Below are positions 41,601 to 50,517 of a stretch of DNA of 64,000 nt, one piece after another. Both the position numbers and the translations under genes were made by a program. The notes under the pieces are model-generated. The model saw nothing but the letters and a program-made list of their open reading frames with translations. It was not told where the DNA came from and ran no database searches. Position 1 is the first letter of the stretch. Each line of letters begins with the position of its first letter. This DNA is from Phycisphaerales bacterium (GTDB lineage: Bacteria > Planctomycetota > Phycisphaerae > Phycisphaerales > UBA1924), in contig JADZER010000011.1 in NCBI GenBank assembly GCA_020850415.1, forward strand, positions 124,001-188,000, in the 5' to 3' direction.

Positions 41601-44145
41601 CTCCACGCTCAATGTCACCGTCACCTCCGTGGCCGAAGACGCCGGCTCCGACCCGACCCTCGACACCGCCCTCCGCCTCTTCGACTCCAGCGGGGCCGAG
41701 ATCAAGGCGGCAAGCCCCGGCGGCACGCTCGACGCCACCATCGCCAGCTTCGTCTTCCCCGCGGGCGGCACCTACTACATCGCCGTCTCCGAGGGCTCCA
41801 ACACCAACTACGACCCCTTCGATGTCACCACCGGATCCCCCGCCGTCACCACCGGCGGCTACCGCCTGGACCTCACCGTCTCCCCGGGCATCTCCGACGC
41901 CTCGACGGTCATGACCGGGACGGAACTCACCATCGGCGTGGACGACGACGGGACCCTCGGCGCCCGAGACGACGATTTCCTCCCCTACGGCATCCGGTTC
42001 CTCGGGACCGACTTCCTCCGCGACGAGAGCACCGGGTCGGGCCTCGACTCGGTCTACGGCCTCACGGCCGGCGGGTACGACTTCATGAACACCGGCGGGT
42101 TCAGCGCCACGGCGCTGCCCGTGTCGCTCACCAACGAGTCCAACCCCGGCAACTACCGCGTCACCGCCTCGGGCCTGTTCCGCGACCTCCAGGTCGAACG
42201 CACCATGACCCTCGGGCTGAGCGACGGCTTCATCGTGTTCGATGTCCTCCTGACCAACACAGGGCTCGCCGACCTCACCGACATCGCCTGGCTCGAGGCG
42301 TTCGACCCCAACCAGGGCGTCAACCTGAACGACGCCGGACGCAACACCTCCAACGATGTCGACGACGCGGGCAGCTACGCCAGCGCCTCCGTCGCGACGA
42401 ACCAGTACCCCGACGGCCTCACGATCTCCCTCGGCGCCGCGGCGGCCGACAGCCGGGCAATCGCGACCTTCTACGACCCGGACTCCACCGTCGTCCGCGA
42501 CCCCAGCCAGATCCTCCAGCTCGGCGTCAACGACCCGGCCGGGGCAAGCGACGACCTGATGATGGCCCTCGCGTACGACATCGGCACCATCGGCGCGGGC
42601 GAATCGACGACACTGCGCTACTTCATCTTCCTCGGCGAGTCGACCGACGACGCGCTCTCGATGTACGACGAGGTCAACGCCGGGACCGGCGAGGGCCACC
42701 TCACCGCCGACTCGGCGACGCCCATCACCGAGACCCTCTCCAACGGCGACACCGCGCCGACCCTCGCGTACCGGTACTACTACCCCGCCGGATTCAGCAG
42801 CGAGAACATCTACAGCTTCGTCCCCATGATCAACCCCAACAGCCAGGCCACCCGGGTTGTCGTGATCGCCCACTACGAGGTCGGCGAACGGGACGACCTG
42901 ATCGCCGACTTCTCGATCGCCGCCGGCGCCCGCGGCGGCATCACCACCAACACCCCCGCGACCTACGCCATCGGCTTCGGCAACGCCGGCGGCTCGCTCG
43001 TCCGGCCGCTCGAGCCCTACGCCCTCGAGATCCGCTCCGAACGCCCGATCGCCGCGACCTTCAGCTACTTCGACACCTTCCTGCTCGACGGCGAGAAGGC
43101 CGCCGTGGGCGAGTCCTTCACCTCCACCACCAGCACCACCTGGACCTTCAGCTCCGTCGGCAAGGCAGAGGGACGATTCGACTTCCCCGTCTACCTGAAC
43201 ACCTCCGGGAACAGCATCAAGGTCACCACGACGCTCCTGCCCACCGGCGGCGGCACCGAGATCGTGCTGACCCAGGAGCTCGGCGCCGGCCGGCGCGGCG
43301 GCTGGAACCTCTCAGATGTGCCCGAGCTGCCCGACGGCGAGTACGGCATGGTCGTCGAGGCCGAGGGCGAGATCGTCGCCTCCCTCTCCAGCTACGACAA
43401 CGGCGCCACCTCCGGTCGCATCTCCGCGACAGGCACCATCGGCCTGGCCGGCCTGGGCTCCCTCACCGGCGCAACGCCCGAGGGCGAGATCGGCATCAAC
43501 TCCACAGAGGAGGTCGTCGGCGTCACCAACGCAGGCGAGACCGACGCGGTCATCACCTTCTCCTTCCTCTTCGAGAGCGGCAGCGCCTACCGCGCCCGCC
43601 TCGATGTGCCCGCCCGGGCCCGGGGCGAGCTGGATGTGACCACCCTCCCGGGCTTCCCCGCCGGCGAGCCCTACTCGATCGTCTACAACTCCACCGTCCC
43701 CGTCGCCATGTCGCTCCCCACGCTGATCTTCAACGACGGCGCCGGAACCGTCTTCAGCGACGAGGCATACACGCTCTGGGCCTTCGGCGCCGGCTTCCGG
43801 CCGCAGGACGGCTACGACCAGAATGTGACCGAGTACCTCCGAGTGTTCAACCCCGCAGACGAGGATGTGGTGATCGAGATCACCATCCGGTTCGACGGGA
43901 ACTTCGAGGGTACGAGCACGCCGCTCGGCCAGGAGACCTTCCGACGGACCGTCCCCGCCCGGCGCGTCGCCGAGTTTGACATCCACGACTTCGTCACCGG
44001 CGACCGCAGGCTCCAGGACACCTTCTACGGGATCACCGTGAAGGCCGCCTCCCCGGTCGTCTCCTACCTCGGCCGCTACGACGCGTTCTTCCCCGGCGCC
44101 TTCGGCACGCTCGGCGTCCCCCTGGGACTCACCAGCACCATCTGA
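38623..44145 (+). CDS. Giant secreted subtilisin-family serine protease with PPC and P-domains
   Basis: The product has 1840 residues. The N-terminus carries LVEQLEARVLLAVDW (about 29-43), a LEPR-XLL variant, then a propeptide. The S8 catalytic domain (about 170-510) has VIVAVIDTGVDLDHPDLA (Asp215), GHGTGSAGMIGAVGNN (His270), the ASAGNSAYDND oxyanion region, and GGTSAAGPVVVGAVALL (Ser447). After a bacterial Ig-like stretch come a PPC domain (about 650-770, GTYYIGVSGF), a proprotein-convertase P-domain (about 800-945, SDLEIILISPDGTERVLF, ALGEWTLLIRD) and a second PPC (about 945-1080). About 750 residues of beta-rich C-terminus of unknown fold follow. It is monocistronic with a terminator; probably an extracellular or cell-surface protease. 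Confidence 0.88.
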   Translation: MSLSRSVFRRAVDGDSAAGKLARASGRDASLVEQLEARVLLAVDWADAAGAEHVTGPEPAGNQGVEQVAWHGGPVTIANGSWILSFDEQRDEAAIGRAVEQAAAQIGRTADEWSVIARGYNAVVRFDIMPSESSLERFAALAGAKAIDPNTTYHTLAVPDDPLFADQQWLDNTGQFVVDRFGWFTGFGTIGADIGATEAWDITTGSSDVIVAVIDTGVDLDHPDLAANIWHNPGEISGNGIDDDGNGLVDDVNGWDFGVGDNDPDDEEGHGTGSAGMIGAVGNNGIGVSGTAWNVSILPMKIADQFGNLTLSAIISSHDYLTMMIEDYGHNIVASNNSYGGFDQSFYADAPTGFDAERDAIERFIDTGATFVASAGNSAYDNDDPEFTFFPTSYNIPGLISVAATNPDDTLAVYSNYGAETVDLGAPGVGVLTVGMGGVYEQFGGTSAAGPVVVGAVALLKSFRPEASAVEIRQALIDGVDHVPALQGRVVSGGRLNIANSLRLIGLDGPVAIAFNPGPVTSRIDSSTGLPIDTVTITFNKDLDGSTLDSTAALLTFAGSDGEFDTDDDSDTLVPIGDVALQSGQARVVDVSLDLTGVPQQRLPLGHYRLTLYAGTEADPKFQDVDGNLLNGNSTAGTDETYEFEVVGIGGSLESNDTLATATPVAFDGSGNASYGSVSIGDGLHASLDVDIFKITLPKGGLITASITAANLQIPSDLDSYMRLFDANGEELATNDQFNGRDSALDFFVTTGGTYYIGVSGFPNVDYDPTLAGSGRSQSTGVYDIQFGYEQIADDRLTVASDLDEPKPVPAVGTQGTMSDTLTVTDARAIKDLNLRLDIDHTYVSDLEIILISPDGTERVLFNRHGADGDDFESVLLDDEAGASIVSATPPYSGSLRPTNGLNAFDGKSALGEWTLLIRDHSALNSGQLNSWSLEFTLENDIFGAFESNDTIATARQINEINGTGSATRSAQIGDGGFGTLDRDIFRFAADAGSTLNVTVTSVAEDAGSDPTLDTALRLFDSSGAEIKAASPGGTLDATIASFVFPAGGTYYIAVSEGSNTNYDPFDVTTGSPAVTTGGYRLDLTVSPGISDASTVMTGTELTIGVDDDGTLGARDDDFLPYGIRFLGTDFLRDESTGSGLDSVYGLTAGGYDFMNTGGFSATALPVSLTNESNPGNYRVTASGLFRDLQVERTMTLGLSDGFIVFDVLLTNTGLADLTDIAWLEAFDPNQGVNLNDAGRNTSNDVDDAGSYASASVATNQYPDGLTISLGAAAADSRAIATFYDPDSTVVRDPSQILQLGVNDPAGASDDLMMALAYDIGTIGAGESTTLRYFIFLGESTDDALSMYDEVNAGTGEGHLTADSATPITETLSNGDTAPTLAYRYYYPAGFSSENIYSFVPMINPNSQATRVVVIAHYEVGERDDLIADFSIAAGARGGITTNTPATYAIGFGNAGGSLVRPLEPYALEIRSERPIAATFSYFDTFLLDGEKAAVGESFTSTTSTTWTFSSVGKAEGRFDFPVYLNTSGNSIKVTTTLLPTGGGTEIVLTQELGAGRRGGWNLSDVPELPDGEYGMVVEAEGEIVASLSSYDNGATSGRISATGTIGLAGLGSLTGATPEGEIGINSTEEVVGVTNAGETDAVITFSFLFESGSAYRARLDVPARARGELDVTTLPGFPAGEPYSIVYNSTVPVAMSLPTLIFNDGAGTVFSDEAYTLWAFGAGFRPQDGYDQNVTEYLRVFNPADEDVVIEITIRFDGNFEGTSTPLGQETFRRTVPARRVAEFDIHDFVTGDRRLQDTFYGITVKAASPVVSYLGRYDAFFPGAFGTLGVPLGLTSTI

Positions 44146-44172
44146 CGCCAACCGCACACACCGATCCTCCAG

Positions 44173-44206
44173 CGACCTCCCCCACCCCGGGGGAGGTCGT
44201 TTGCTT
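44173..44206 (+). terminator. Rho-independent terminator after the subtilisin gene
   Basis: CGACCTCCCCC pairs with a CCGGGGGAGGTCG arm around a 3-4 nt loop, followed by TTTGCTT, 27 nt past the stop codon. Confidence 0.82.
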
Positions 44207-44251
44207 CCACGACCCTCCCCCGGCCGCCCGACCCGCCTGCTATAAAGAAGC

Positions 44252-45013
44252 ATGAGCCTCGCCACGCTGGAAGTCCACGACGCCGTTGCCCGCCTCACGC
44301 TCCGCCGCCCGGAACAACGCAACGCGCTCTCGGTCGACCTGATCACCGCGCTCCGCGAGCGGGTGGCCGAACTCGCGAAGCTCGGCGGCTCCGCGCCCGC
44401 CCCCCGGGTGCTGATCCTCGAGGGCGAGGGTCGGGCCTTCTGCGCGGGGATGGACCTCAAGGCCGTGCTCGGGGATCCGGCGATGGCGCCCAGGCTCCTG
44501 GGAGGTCTCGCCGAACTCACGCTCGAGCTGCGAGCCCTGCCGATGGTCGCGATCGCGAAGGTCACCGGGGCCGCGATCGGCGGCGGGTGCGGGCTCACCT
44601 GCGTCTGCGACATCTCCCTCACCCACGACGACGCCAAAGTCGGCTTCCCCGAGGTCGACCTCTCGGTCTGCCCCGCCGTCGTCGCGCCCTGGGTGGTGCG
44701 AAAGGTCGGCGCCGGGCGCGCCCGACAGATCCTCCTCCGCGGCGGGCTGCTCAGCGGGGCCGAGGGGGCCGCACTCGGCCTGATGGACCGGTCTCTCCCC
44801 ACCCACGACGCCCTGCACGAAGCGGTCGAGGACCTCGCGGCCCGGATCGCCGCAGGCGGTCGGCTGGCGCTCGCGGCGACCAAGCGTCTGCTCAACCAAC
44901 TCGACGGATCGGATGACGCGGACATCGTCCGACACGGAGCCACCCTGAGTGCCCAGGTGGTGGCTTCGGCGGAAGCCCAGGCCGCCCTCCGGGCCCGGTT
45001 CGGCGACGGGTGA
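44252..45013 (+). CDS. Enoyl-CoA hydratase
   Basis: Crotonase of 253 residues. RLTLRRPEQRNALSVDLITA opens the domain, LEGEGRAFCAGMDLKAVLG and GAAIGGGCGLTCVCDISLTH form the oxyanion hole, and AKVGFPEVDLSVCPAVVAPW has the Glu position of true hydratases. GLMDRSLPTHDALHEAVEDLA and LAATKRLLNQL close it. First gene of the run that continues with another crotonase, an acyl-CoA dehydrogenase and the 2-oxoacid dehydrogenase genes. The start at 44252 has only a weak ribosome site (AAAGAAG). Confidence 0.87.
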   Translation: MSLATLEVHDAVARLTLRRPEQRNALSVDLITALRERVAELAKLGGSAPAPRVLILEGEGRAFCAGMDLKAVLGDPAMAPRLLGGLAELTLELRALPMVAIAKVTGAAIGGGCGLTCVCDISLTHDDAKVGFPEVDLSVCPAVVAPWVVRKVGAGRARQILLRGGLLSGAEGAALGLMDRSLPTHDALHEAVEDLAARIAAGGRLALAATKRLLNQLDGSDDADIVRHGATLSAQVVASAEAQAALRARFGDG

Positions 45014-45136
45014 GCGAGGCCCCCGCCCCCACCCCTCGTGTGGCCCCAGGGGCGTTCTGGGCCCTATAGTGGCGCCCGGGGCCGTGAGGCTCGGCGCTGT
45101 CGCCCTAGCCCCCGGTCGCGTGGGAGCGGAGCCCCC

Positions 45137-46042
45137 ATGACTGCGACCCCATTCGCGTTCGACACCGACCAATCCGGACCTCTGGCGGGGGTGTATGTGA
45201 CCCGGCTCGAGCAGCCCGGGCGCCCGGTCGTGGTGCTCGACGAAGCGCTGATCCAGCGCCTCGACGCGACGATGAGCGCCCTGCCCACCACCTGCCGCGG
45301 GCTGGTCGTGGCGTCGGCCAGCGAGCGGGTCTTCATCGCCGGAGCGGATCTCAAAGCCATCTCCGAACTTGACGACGACGCGCTGGACCGGTATCTGGCG
45401 TACGGGCAGCGGGTCTTCGGCCGGCTCTCGCAGCTCCCGTTCCCCACCGCCGCGGCTATCAACGGCGCCGCCCTGGGCGGCGGGCTCGAAGTCGCCATGC
45501 ACTGCGACGGGCTCATCGGCGCCCCCTCGGCGAGCGGGAAGCCCTACCCCATCGGGCTGCCCGAGGCCGGGCTCGCCATCTGCCCCGGCTGGGGCGGCAC
45601 CAACCTGCTGCCGGCCAGGATGGCCTGCGCCGAGGCGATCACCCGCACCGCGGCGGGGACACCCACGAACTTCGACGAGGCCCGCAACACGGGGCTGTTT
45701 GACGCCCTCGCCCCCTCCGCCGGCGATCTCCTGGCGACAGCCAAGCGGTGGGTGGCGGACCGGGCCGCCAAGGGGCGGGTCGATCGCGACGGCGCCCCCA
45801 GCCGGTGGATCGGACGCCCGGGGGTGGCGTCCCGGTGTGTCGCGGCCCTGGACGAAGTCCGGGCGGACCTGCCCGACACGGCCTCGGCCAGGGCCGTCGC
45901 GGAAGCAGTCGACGCGGGCCTGACCCGGGGCTGGCGGGCGGCGCTGGACTGCGAACGCCGGCACCTGGTCCATCTCCGCCGCACGCCCGAGGGCGCCGCG
46001 GCGATCCAGTCGTTCTTCGAGCGTTCCGCGCCCAAGTCGTAG
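45137..46042 (+). CDS. Enoyl-CoA hydratase/isomerase family protein (long form)
   Basis: The product has 301 residues, longer than a minimal crotonase. ASERVFIAGADLKAISELDD and AAINGAALGGGLEVAMHCDG resemble the hydratase half of the multifunctional beta-oxidation alpha subunit (FadB/FadJ), and IGLPEAGLAICPGWGGTNLL gives the Glu and Gly-rich loop. The C-terminal 100 residues are helical and contain no NAD-binding motif, so this is not the full bifunctional enzyme. ATG at 45137 is 8 nt after GGAG. It sits between a smaller crotonase and an acyl-CoA dehydrogenase. Confidence 0.83.
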   Translation: MTATPFAFDTDQSGPLAGVYVTRLEQPGRPVVVLDEALIQRLDATMSALPTTCRGLVVASASERVFIAGADLKAISELDDDALDRYLAYGQRVFGRLSQLPFPTAAAINGAALGGGLEVAMHCDGLIGAPSASGKPYPIGLPEAGLAICPGWGGTNLLPARMACAEAITRTAAGTPTNFDEARNTGLFDALAPSAGDLLATAKRWVADRAAKGRVDRDGAPSRWIGRPGVASRCVAALDEVRADLPDTASARAVAEAVDAGLTRGWRAALDCERRHLVHLRRTPEGAAAIQSFFERSAPKS

Positions 46043-46131
46043 GCGCACCCGCTCTTCCCCGGCGGCCCGCTGCCTCCGGCGTCAGTGTCACGAGTCTCCC
46101 GCGCGGCGTCGTGGGTCAGGAGCTAGAGACC

Positions 46132-48060
46132 ATGGCCGATCTGAAATCGATGAAGGGCGTCAGCGAGAAGGACCGGAAGCTCATCGCGGAGGCCGAGGCA
46201 CTGCTCGGCCCCGAGCCGGACTCCATGGGCTTCGTGAAGAATCTCTTCTGGGGTCGGTTCCAGCAGAACATGGTGCTGCCCTACCCGCAGGTGCCCGCCG
46301 AGGAGGTCGCCCGCTGCGATCAGCTCCTCGCCGAGCTCGACGCCTATCTCAGGAACGAGCACCCCGCGATCCAGATCGACCAGGAGCAGGAGATCCCCGA
46401 CTGGGTCGTCAAACGCCTGTTCAAGATCGGCGTCATGGGCATGACCATCAGCAGGGAATACGGCGGCGGCGGGTTCGGGATCACCAGCTACAACCGCGCG
46501 CTCGAGCTCATCGGGCGGTTCTGCGGCTCCACGGCCGTCATGGTCAGCGCCCACCAGTCCATCGGGTGCAAGGCCATCATGCTCTTCGGCAATGAGGAAC
46601 AGAAGAAGCTCTGGCTCCCCCACCTCGCGACAGACTGGCTCAGCGCCTTCTGCCTGAGCGAGCCCGCCGTCGGCTGCGACGCCAGCGGCCAGCAGACCAT
46701 CTGCGAGAAGAGCGCCGACGGCGAGTACTTCACCATCCTCAAGGGTGAGAAAAAGTGGGCGACAAGCGCCCCACAGGCCGGGCTGTTCACCGTCATGGTC
46801 CGCCAGCAGACCCCGGACGGCAAGGACAAGGTCAGCGCCCTGGTCTGCACGCCCGACATGGAAGGCATCGACATCTTCCAGGACAACCGCTCCAAGTGCG
46901 GCATCCGCGGCACCTGGCAGGGCCGGCTCCGCTTCAACAATGTCAAGGTCCCCAAGTTCAACCTCCTCCACAAGGAAGGCCGCGGGATCAATGTCGCCCT
47001 CTCGTGCCTCAACTACGGCCGGTGCACCCTCAGCGCCGGCATGCTCGGCGGCGCCCGCCGAGCCATGGACCAGGCCGTCAAGTGGAGCCAGACCCGCTAC
47101 CAGTTCGGCGACCCCCTCAGCGACAAGGAACTCGTCAAGCAGCGCATCGCCCACATGGCCGCCCTCGTCTACGCCTCCGACGCCATGCTCTACATGACCA
47201 CCGGAATGCTCGACCGCGACGACCAGGACATCATGGTCGAGACCGCCCTCTGCAAGTGCTTCTGCTCGGAAGCGGGCTGGCAGGTCGTCAACGACGCCAT
47301 GCAGATCATGGGCGGCGAGAGCTACATGACCGAGAACGAGATCGAACGCATCTTCCGCGACTCACGCATCAACCTCATCGTCGAGGGCTCCAACGACCTC
47401 ATGTGGTCATTCATCTTCGCCTACGGCGGCAAGCAGCTCGGCGAGTGGATGCTCGGCGTCCGCGAGGCCCCCATGGGCAAGAAGCTCGGGCAGCTCGGCC
47501 AGATCCTCCCCCTCGCGGCCGAGGTGTTCCTCGGCATCCGCCGCGCCTCCCCCAAGATCACCAAGGTGGCGCCCGAGCTGCGCGAGGCCGCCGACCGGCT
47601 CGCCAGGCAGATCAGCGAGTTCACCTACCAGTTCAAGCAGGCAAGCAAGCGGTACGACGCGGCCCTCATGAACCGACAGGCCGTGCAGGCCCGGCTCGCG
47701 TTCATCGCCATCCAACTCCACGCCTGGGCCTGCACCCTCTCCAAGCTCGACCTGGACATCCGCACGCACGGGACCAACGGCGGCGCGGAGTTCGCACGCG
47801 ACAAGGCCGCCGCCATCCACTTCTTCGACCTCGCCGAGCTCGAGATCCAGCGGTATTTCCGCGAGCTCTACTACAACGCCGACGACACCATGATGAAGGC
47901 CGCCGAGGCCGCCATGGCCTTCAGCGACACCCAGCCCGCGTCGGACTTCGCCATCCCCGAGGCCTCCCCGACCGAGTTCCGAGGCCAGGGCCGCCAGGCC
48001 GACCAGTCGCACATCAAGCAGTTCCCCGGGAAGCGGTACCGCCAGACAGCCAAGGGCTGA
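46132..48060 (+). CDS. Acyl-CoA dehydrogenase (large, VLCAD-like architecture)
   Basis: FAD enzyme of 642 residues that makes the trans-2-enoyl-CoA and passes electrons to ETF. The standard core is at about 75-440: ISREYGGGGFGITSYNRALE, SAFCLSEPAVGCDASGQQT, GEKKWATSAPQAGLF, CGIRGTWQGRLRFNNVKVP, SQTRYQFGDPL and the catalytic-Glu loop NLIVEGSNDLMWSF. An additional helical C-terminal domain of about 190 residues makes it resemble the very-long-chain dehydrogenases. AGGAG lies 12 nt before the ATG. Its product is the substrate for the two upstream crotonases. Confidence 0.9.
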   Translation: MADLKSMKGVSEKDRKLIAEAEALLGPEPDSMGFVKNLFWGRFQQNMVLPYPQVPAEEVARCDQLLAELDAYLRNEHPAIQIDQEQEIPDWVVKRLFKIGVMGMTISREYGGGGFGITSYNRALELIGRFCGSTAVMVSAHQSIGCKAIMLFGNEEQKKLWLPHLATDWLSAFCLSEPAVGCDASGQQTICEKSADGEYFTILKGEKKWATSAPQAGLFTVMVRQQTPDGKDKVSALVCTPDMEGIDIFQDNRSKCGIRGTWQGRLRFNNVKVPKFNLLHKEGRGINVALSCLNYGRCTLSAGMLGGARRAMDQAVKWSQTRYQFGDPLSDKELVKQRIAHMAALVYASDAMLYMTTGMLDRDDQDIMVETALCKCFCSEAGWQVVNDAMQIMGGESYMTENEIERIFRDSRINLIVEGSNDLMWSFIFAYGGKQLGEWMLGVREAPMGKKLGQLGQILPLAAEVFLGIRRASPKITKVAPELREAADRLARQISEFTYQFKQASKRYDAALMNRQAVQARLAFIAIQLHAWACTLSKLDLDIRTHGTNGGAEFARDKAAAIHFFDLAELEIQRYFRELYYNADDTMMKAAEAAMAFSDTQPASDFAIPEASPTEFRGQGRQADQSHIKQFPGKRYRQTAKG

Positions 48061-48178
48061 GCGGCCCGCCCCCCGAGACACAAGACCTATGCTGCCCGGC
48101 CCCCGGGCCGGCCCCCCGGTACCATGGGGCGGCCGGCCCAGCCCGTGGCCGGCGTGACCAATCTGACCGGAGCGCAGC

Positions 48179-49303
48179 ATGCCCAAGAAAGTGGTCTACG
48201 AGGCGAGCATCGAGCACCTGCAGATCCTCGACGAGGACGGGAAGCTCGACGCCAAGCTCGCCAAGGACACCATTACAGATGAGCAAGTCGTCTATCTGTA
48301 CGAGCAGATGTCCATCTGCCGCCAGTTCGACGAGATCGCCTTCAAGCTCCAGCGCTCCGGGCGAATGGGCACCTACCCCCAGAACAAGGGCCAGGAGGCC
48401 AACGCCGTCGGCGCGGGCCTGGCGCTCCAGAAGGGCAAGGACTGGCTCGTGCCCTGCTACCGCGAGAACGCGGCCCTGTTCATGCACGGCCTGCCCATGC
48501 ACTACATCCTCCTCCACTGGATGGGCGATGAGCGGGGCAACCAGATCCCCGAGGGGTGCCTGATGACCCCGATCTCGATCCCGATCGGGACGCAGATGCT
48601 CCACGCAACGGGCATCGCCTGGGCCGCGAAGCTCCGCGCCGAGGACCGGGTCGTCGCGACCTTCTTTGGCGACGGCGCCACCAGCGAGGGCGACTTCCAC
48701 GGCGCCATGAACTTCGCCACCGTCATGCAGGCCCCGGTGATCTTCTACTGCCAGAACAACCAGTGGGCCATCAGCGTGCCCCGAGAGATCCAGATGAACT
48801 CCGCCACGGTCGCCCAGAAGGCCCTGGCCTACGACATGCCCACCATCCAGATCGACGGCAACGACATCTTCGCCACCTTCAAGGCCACCCGCGACGCCGC
48901 CAAACGCGCCCGCGAGGGCGGCGGACCGAGCTTCATCGAGGCCGTCACCTACCGCCTCGGCGACCACACCACCGCCGACGACGCCCGCCGCTACCGCGAC
49001 CAGGCGGAGGTCGACGCCTGGCTGAGCAAGGACCCCCTCATCCGCACCCGCAAGTACATGGAGGGCAAGGGCCTCTGGTCCGACAAACGCCAGACCGACC
49101 TCGAGGAACGCGCCAAGCGGATCGTCGAAGAGGTCGCCCGGACCGCACTCGAGATCGAGGACCCCACTCCCGCGGACTTCTTCGACCACATGTACGCGGA
49201 GCTGCCCGCCGACCTCGCCCGCCAGCGCGAAACGATGCGCACCAGCAGCCTCGGGCTCAGCCCGGATCAGCCCGGCCTGAAGACCCAGCCCCAGCGGGCC
49301 TGA
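48179..49303 (+). CDS. pdhA: 2-Oxoacid dehydrogenase E1 alpha subunit (pyruvate or branched-chain)
   Basis: Thiamine-diphosphate enzyme half of 374 residues that decarboxylates a 2-oxoacid and reductively acylates E2. MGTYPQNKGQEANAVGAGLA and LVPCYRENAALFMHGLPMHY match E1 alpha. GDGATSEGDFHGAMNFA (164-180) with later NN is the ThDP-Mg motif, and EAVTYRLGDHTTADDARRYR is the phosphorylation-loop region. The GNQIPEG stretch resembles Bacillus-type PdhA, but the surrounding fatty/branched-acid genes also suit a branched-chain enzyme. The E1 beta gene follows after a small gene. Confidence 0.9.
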   Translation: MPKKVVYEASIEHLQILDEDGKLDAKLAKDTITDEQVVYLYEQMSICRQFDEIAFKLQRSGRMGTYPQNKGQEANAVGAGLALQKGKDWLVPCYRENAALFMHGLPMHYILLHWMGDERGNQIPEGCLMTPISIPIGTQMLHATGIAWAAKLRAEDRVVATFFGDGATSEGDFHGAMNFATVMQAPVIFYCQNNQWAISVPREIQMNSATVAQKALAYDMPTIQIDGNDIFATFKATRDAAKRAREGGGPSFIEAVTYRLGDHTTADDARRYRDQAEVDAWLSKDPLIRTRKYMEGKGLWSDKRQTDLEERAKRIVEEVARTALEIEDPTPADFFDHMYAELPADLARQRETMRTSSLGLSPDQPGLKTQPQRA

Positions 49304-49328
49304 GGCCCACGCGCCAAGGAGTTGCCGC

Positions 49329-49529
49329 ATGTTCGTCACCATGACCACCACCGACGGCAAGAATGTGGCCATCAACCCGCTCGCCATCGCGGTCATACTG
49401 GAGCGCGATGCCACCACCACCGCCATCGAGACCACCGACGGCCACGAGTACACCCTCGCCGCAGACTTCCGCGATGTGAAGGTCAAGCTCGAGAGCGCCA
49501 TCAACGAGTACCGACGCCTGAAGCTCTGA
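49329..49529 (+). CDS. Small conserved-looking protein between E1 alpha and E1 beta, FlbD-like pattern
   Basis: The product has 66 residues, with AAGGAG 6 nt before the ATG. The pattern MTTTDGKNVAINPLAIAVIL, then TTAIETTDGHEYTL and VKLESAINEYRRLKL, follows the plan of the FlbD family (TxLNG..v.iN...I..I...pdT.i.l..G..y.V.E....V...i..y). That family is a small beta-sheet protein usually next to flagellar genes. Here it is embedded 25 bp after E1 alpha and 13 bp before E1 beta, so it is co-translated with the complex. A structural or regulatory link with the dehydrogenase is a guess. Confidence 0.75.
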   Translation: MFVTMTTTDGKNVAINPLAIAVILERDATTTAIETTDGHEYTLAADFRDVKVKLESAINEYRRLKL

Positions 49530-49542
49530 GAGACACCCGCCC

Positions 49543-50517
49543 ATGCCCCAGCTCACGCTCGTCCAAGCGATCAACTCGACCCTCGCACACGAGATGCAAC
49601 GCGACGACCGCGTCGTCCTCCTCGGCGAGGATGTCGGCCTCAACGGCGGCGTCTTCCGCGTCACCGAGGGACTCCAGGCCAGGTTCGGAAAGGACCGCGT
49701 CGTCGACACCCCCCTCGACGAGTCCGGCATCATGGGCAGCGCGATCGGCCTGGCCATCGGCGGCATGCGACCCATCCCCGAGATCCAGTTCGAGGGCTTC
49801 CTCGGCCCGGCATACGACCAGCTCGTCAACCACGCCGCACGCATGCGAACACGCACCCGCGGCGCCATCACCGTCCCCATGACCGTCCGCATCCCTGTCG
49901 GCGGCGGCATCCACGCCCCCGAGCTCCACTCGGACTCCCCGGAGGCCATCTACGCCCACTCCCCGGGGCTCAAGGTCGTGATGCCAAGCACGCCCTACGA
50001 CGCCAAGGGGCTGCTCCTCGCGGCCATCCGCGACCCCGACCCCGTCATCTACTTCGAGCCCAAACGCGTCTACCGCAGCTTCCGCGAAGAAGTGCCCGAC
50101 GAGGACTACACCATCGAGATCGGCAAGGCCAAGGTCGTCAGCGAGGGCACGGATATCACGGTCGTCACCTGGGGCGCCCCGGTCTTCCAGTGCCTTGGCG
50201 CCCTCGACAACCTGCCCGAGGATGTCAGCGTCGAGCTGATCGACCTGCGCACGATCTACCCGATCGACATCGAGACGATCGCCCAGAGCGTCCAGAAGAC
50301 CGGCCGGTGCGTCGTCGTCCACGAGGCCCCCAAGACCGCCGGCATGGGCGCCGAGATCAGCAGCCTGATCCAGGAGCACTGCTTCCTGCACCTCGAAGCC
50401 CCGGTGCAGCGTTGCACCGGCTTCGACACCATCATGCCGTACTACAAGCTGGAACTGGACTACCTGCCCGAGACCCCGCGGATTCAGAAAGCGATCGAAG
50501 AGTGCCTGGCGTATTAA
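49543..50517 (+). CDS. pdhB: 2-Oxoacid dehydrogenase E1 beta subunit
   Basis: Partner of E1 alpha in 324 residues. LTLVQAINSTLAHEMQRDDR and VLLGEDVGLNGGVFRVTEGL open the transketolase-like Pyr domain; FGKDRVVDTPLDESGIMGSA, EIQFEGFLGPAYDQLVNHAA and PVGGGIHAPELHSDSPEAIY follow. The C-terminal transketolase domain (about 200-320) has VELIDLRTIYPIDIETI and VVHEAPKTAGMGAEI. The catalytic Glu of GED is at about residue 27. The DNA right after its stop is an AT-rich heptamer repeat region before the E2 gene. Confidence 0.92.
   Translation: MPQLTLVQAINSTLAHEMQRDDRVVLLGEDVGLNGGVFRVTEGLQARFGKDRVVDTPLDESGIMGSAIGLAIGGMRPIPEIQFEGFLGPAYDQLVNHAARMRTRTRGAITVPMTVRIPVGGGIHAPELHSDSPEAIYAHSPGLKVVMPSTPYDAKGLLLAAIRDPDPVIYFEPKRVYRSFREEVPDEDYTIEIGKAKVVSEGTDITVVTWGAPVFQCLGALDNLPEDVSVELIDLRTIYPIDIETIAQSVQKTGRCVVVHEAPKTAGMGAEISSLIQEHCFLHLEAPVQRCTGFDTIMPYYKLELDYLPETPRIQKAIEECLAY

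Noticed and set aside
39571..42873. A 1100-codon minus-strand frame inside the subtilisin gene
   Set aside because: It is a codon-periodicity shadow of the protease: no start signal, no domain, and a composition mirroring the sense strand.
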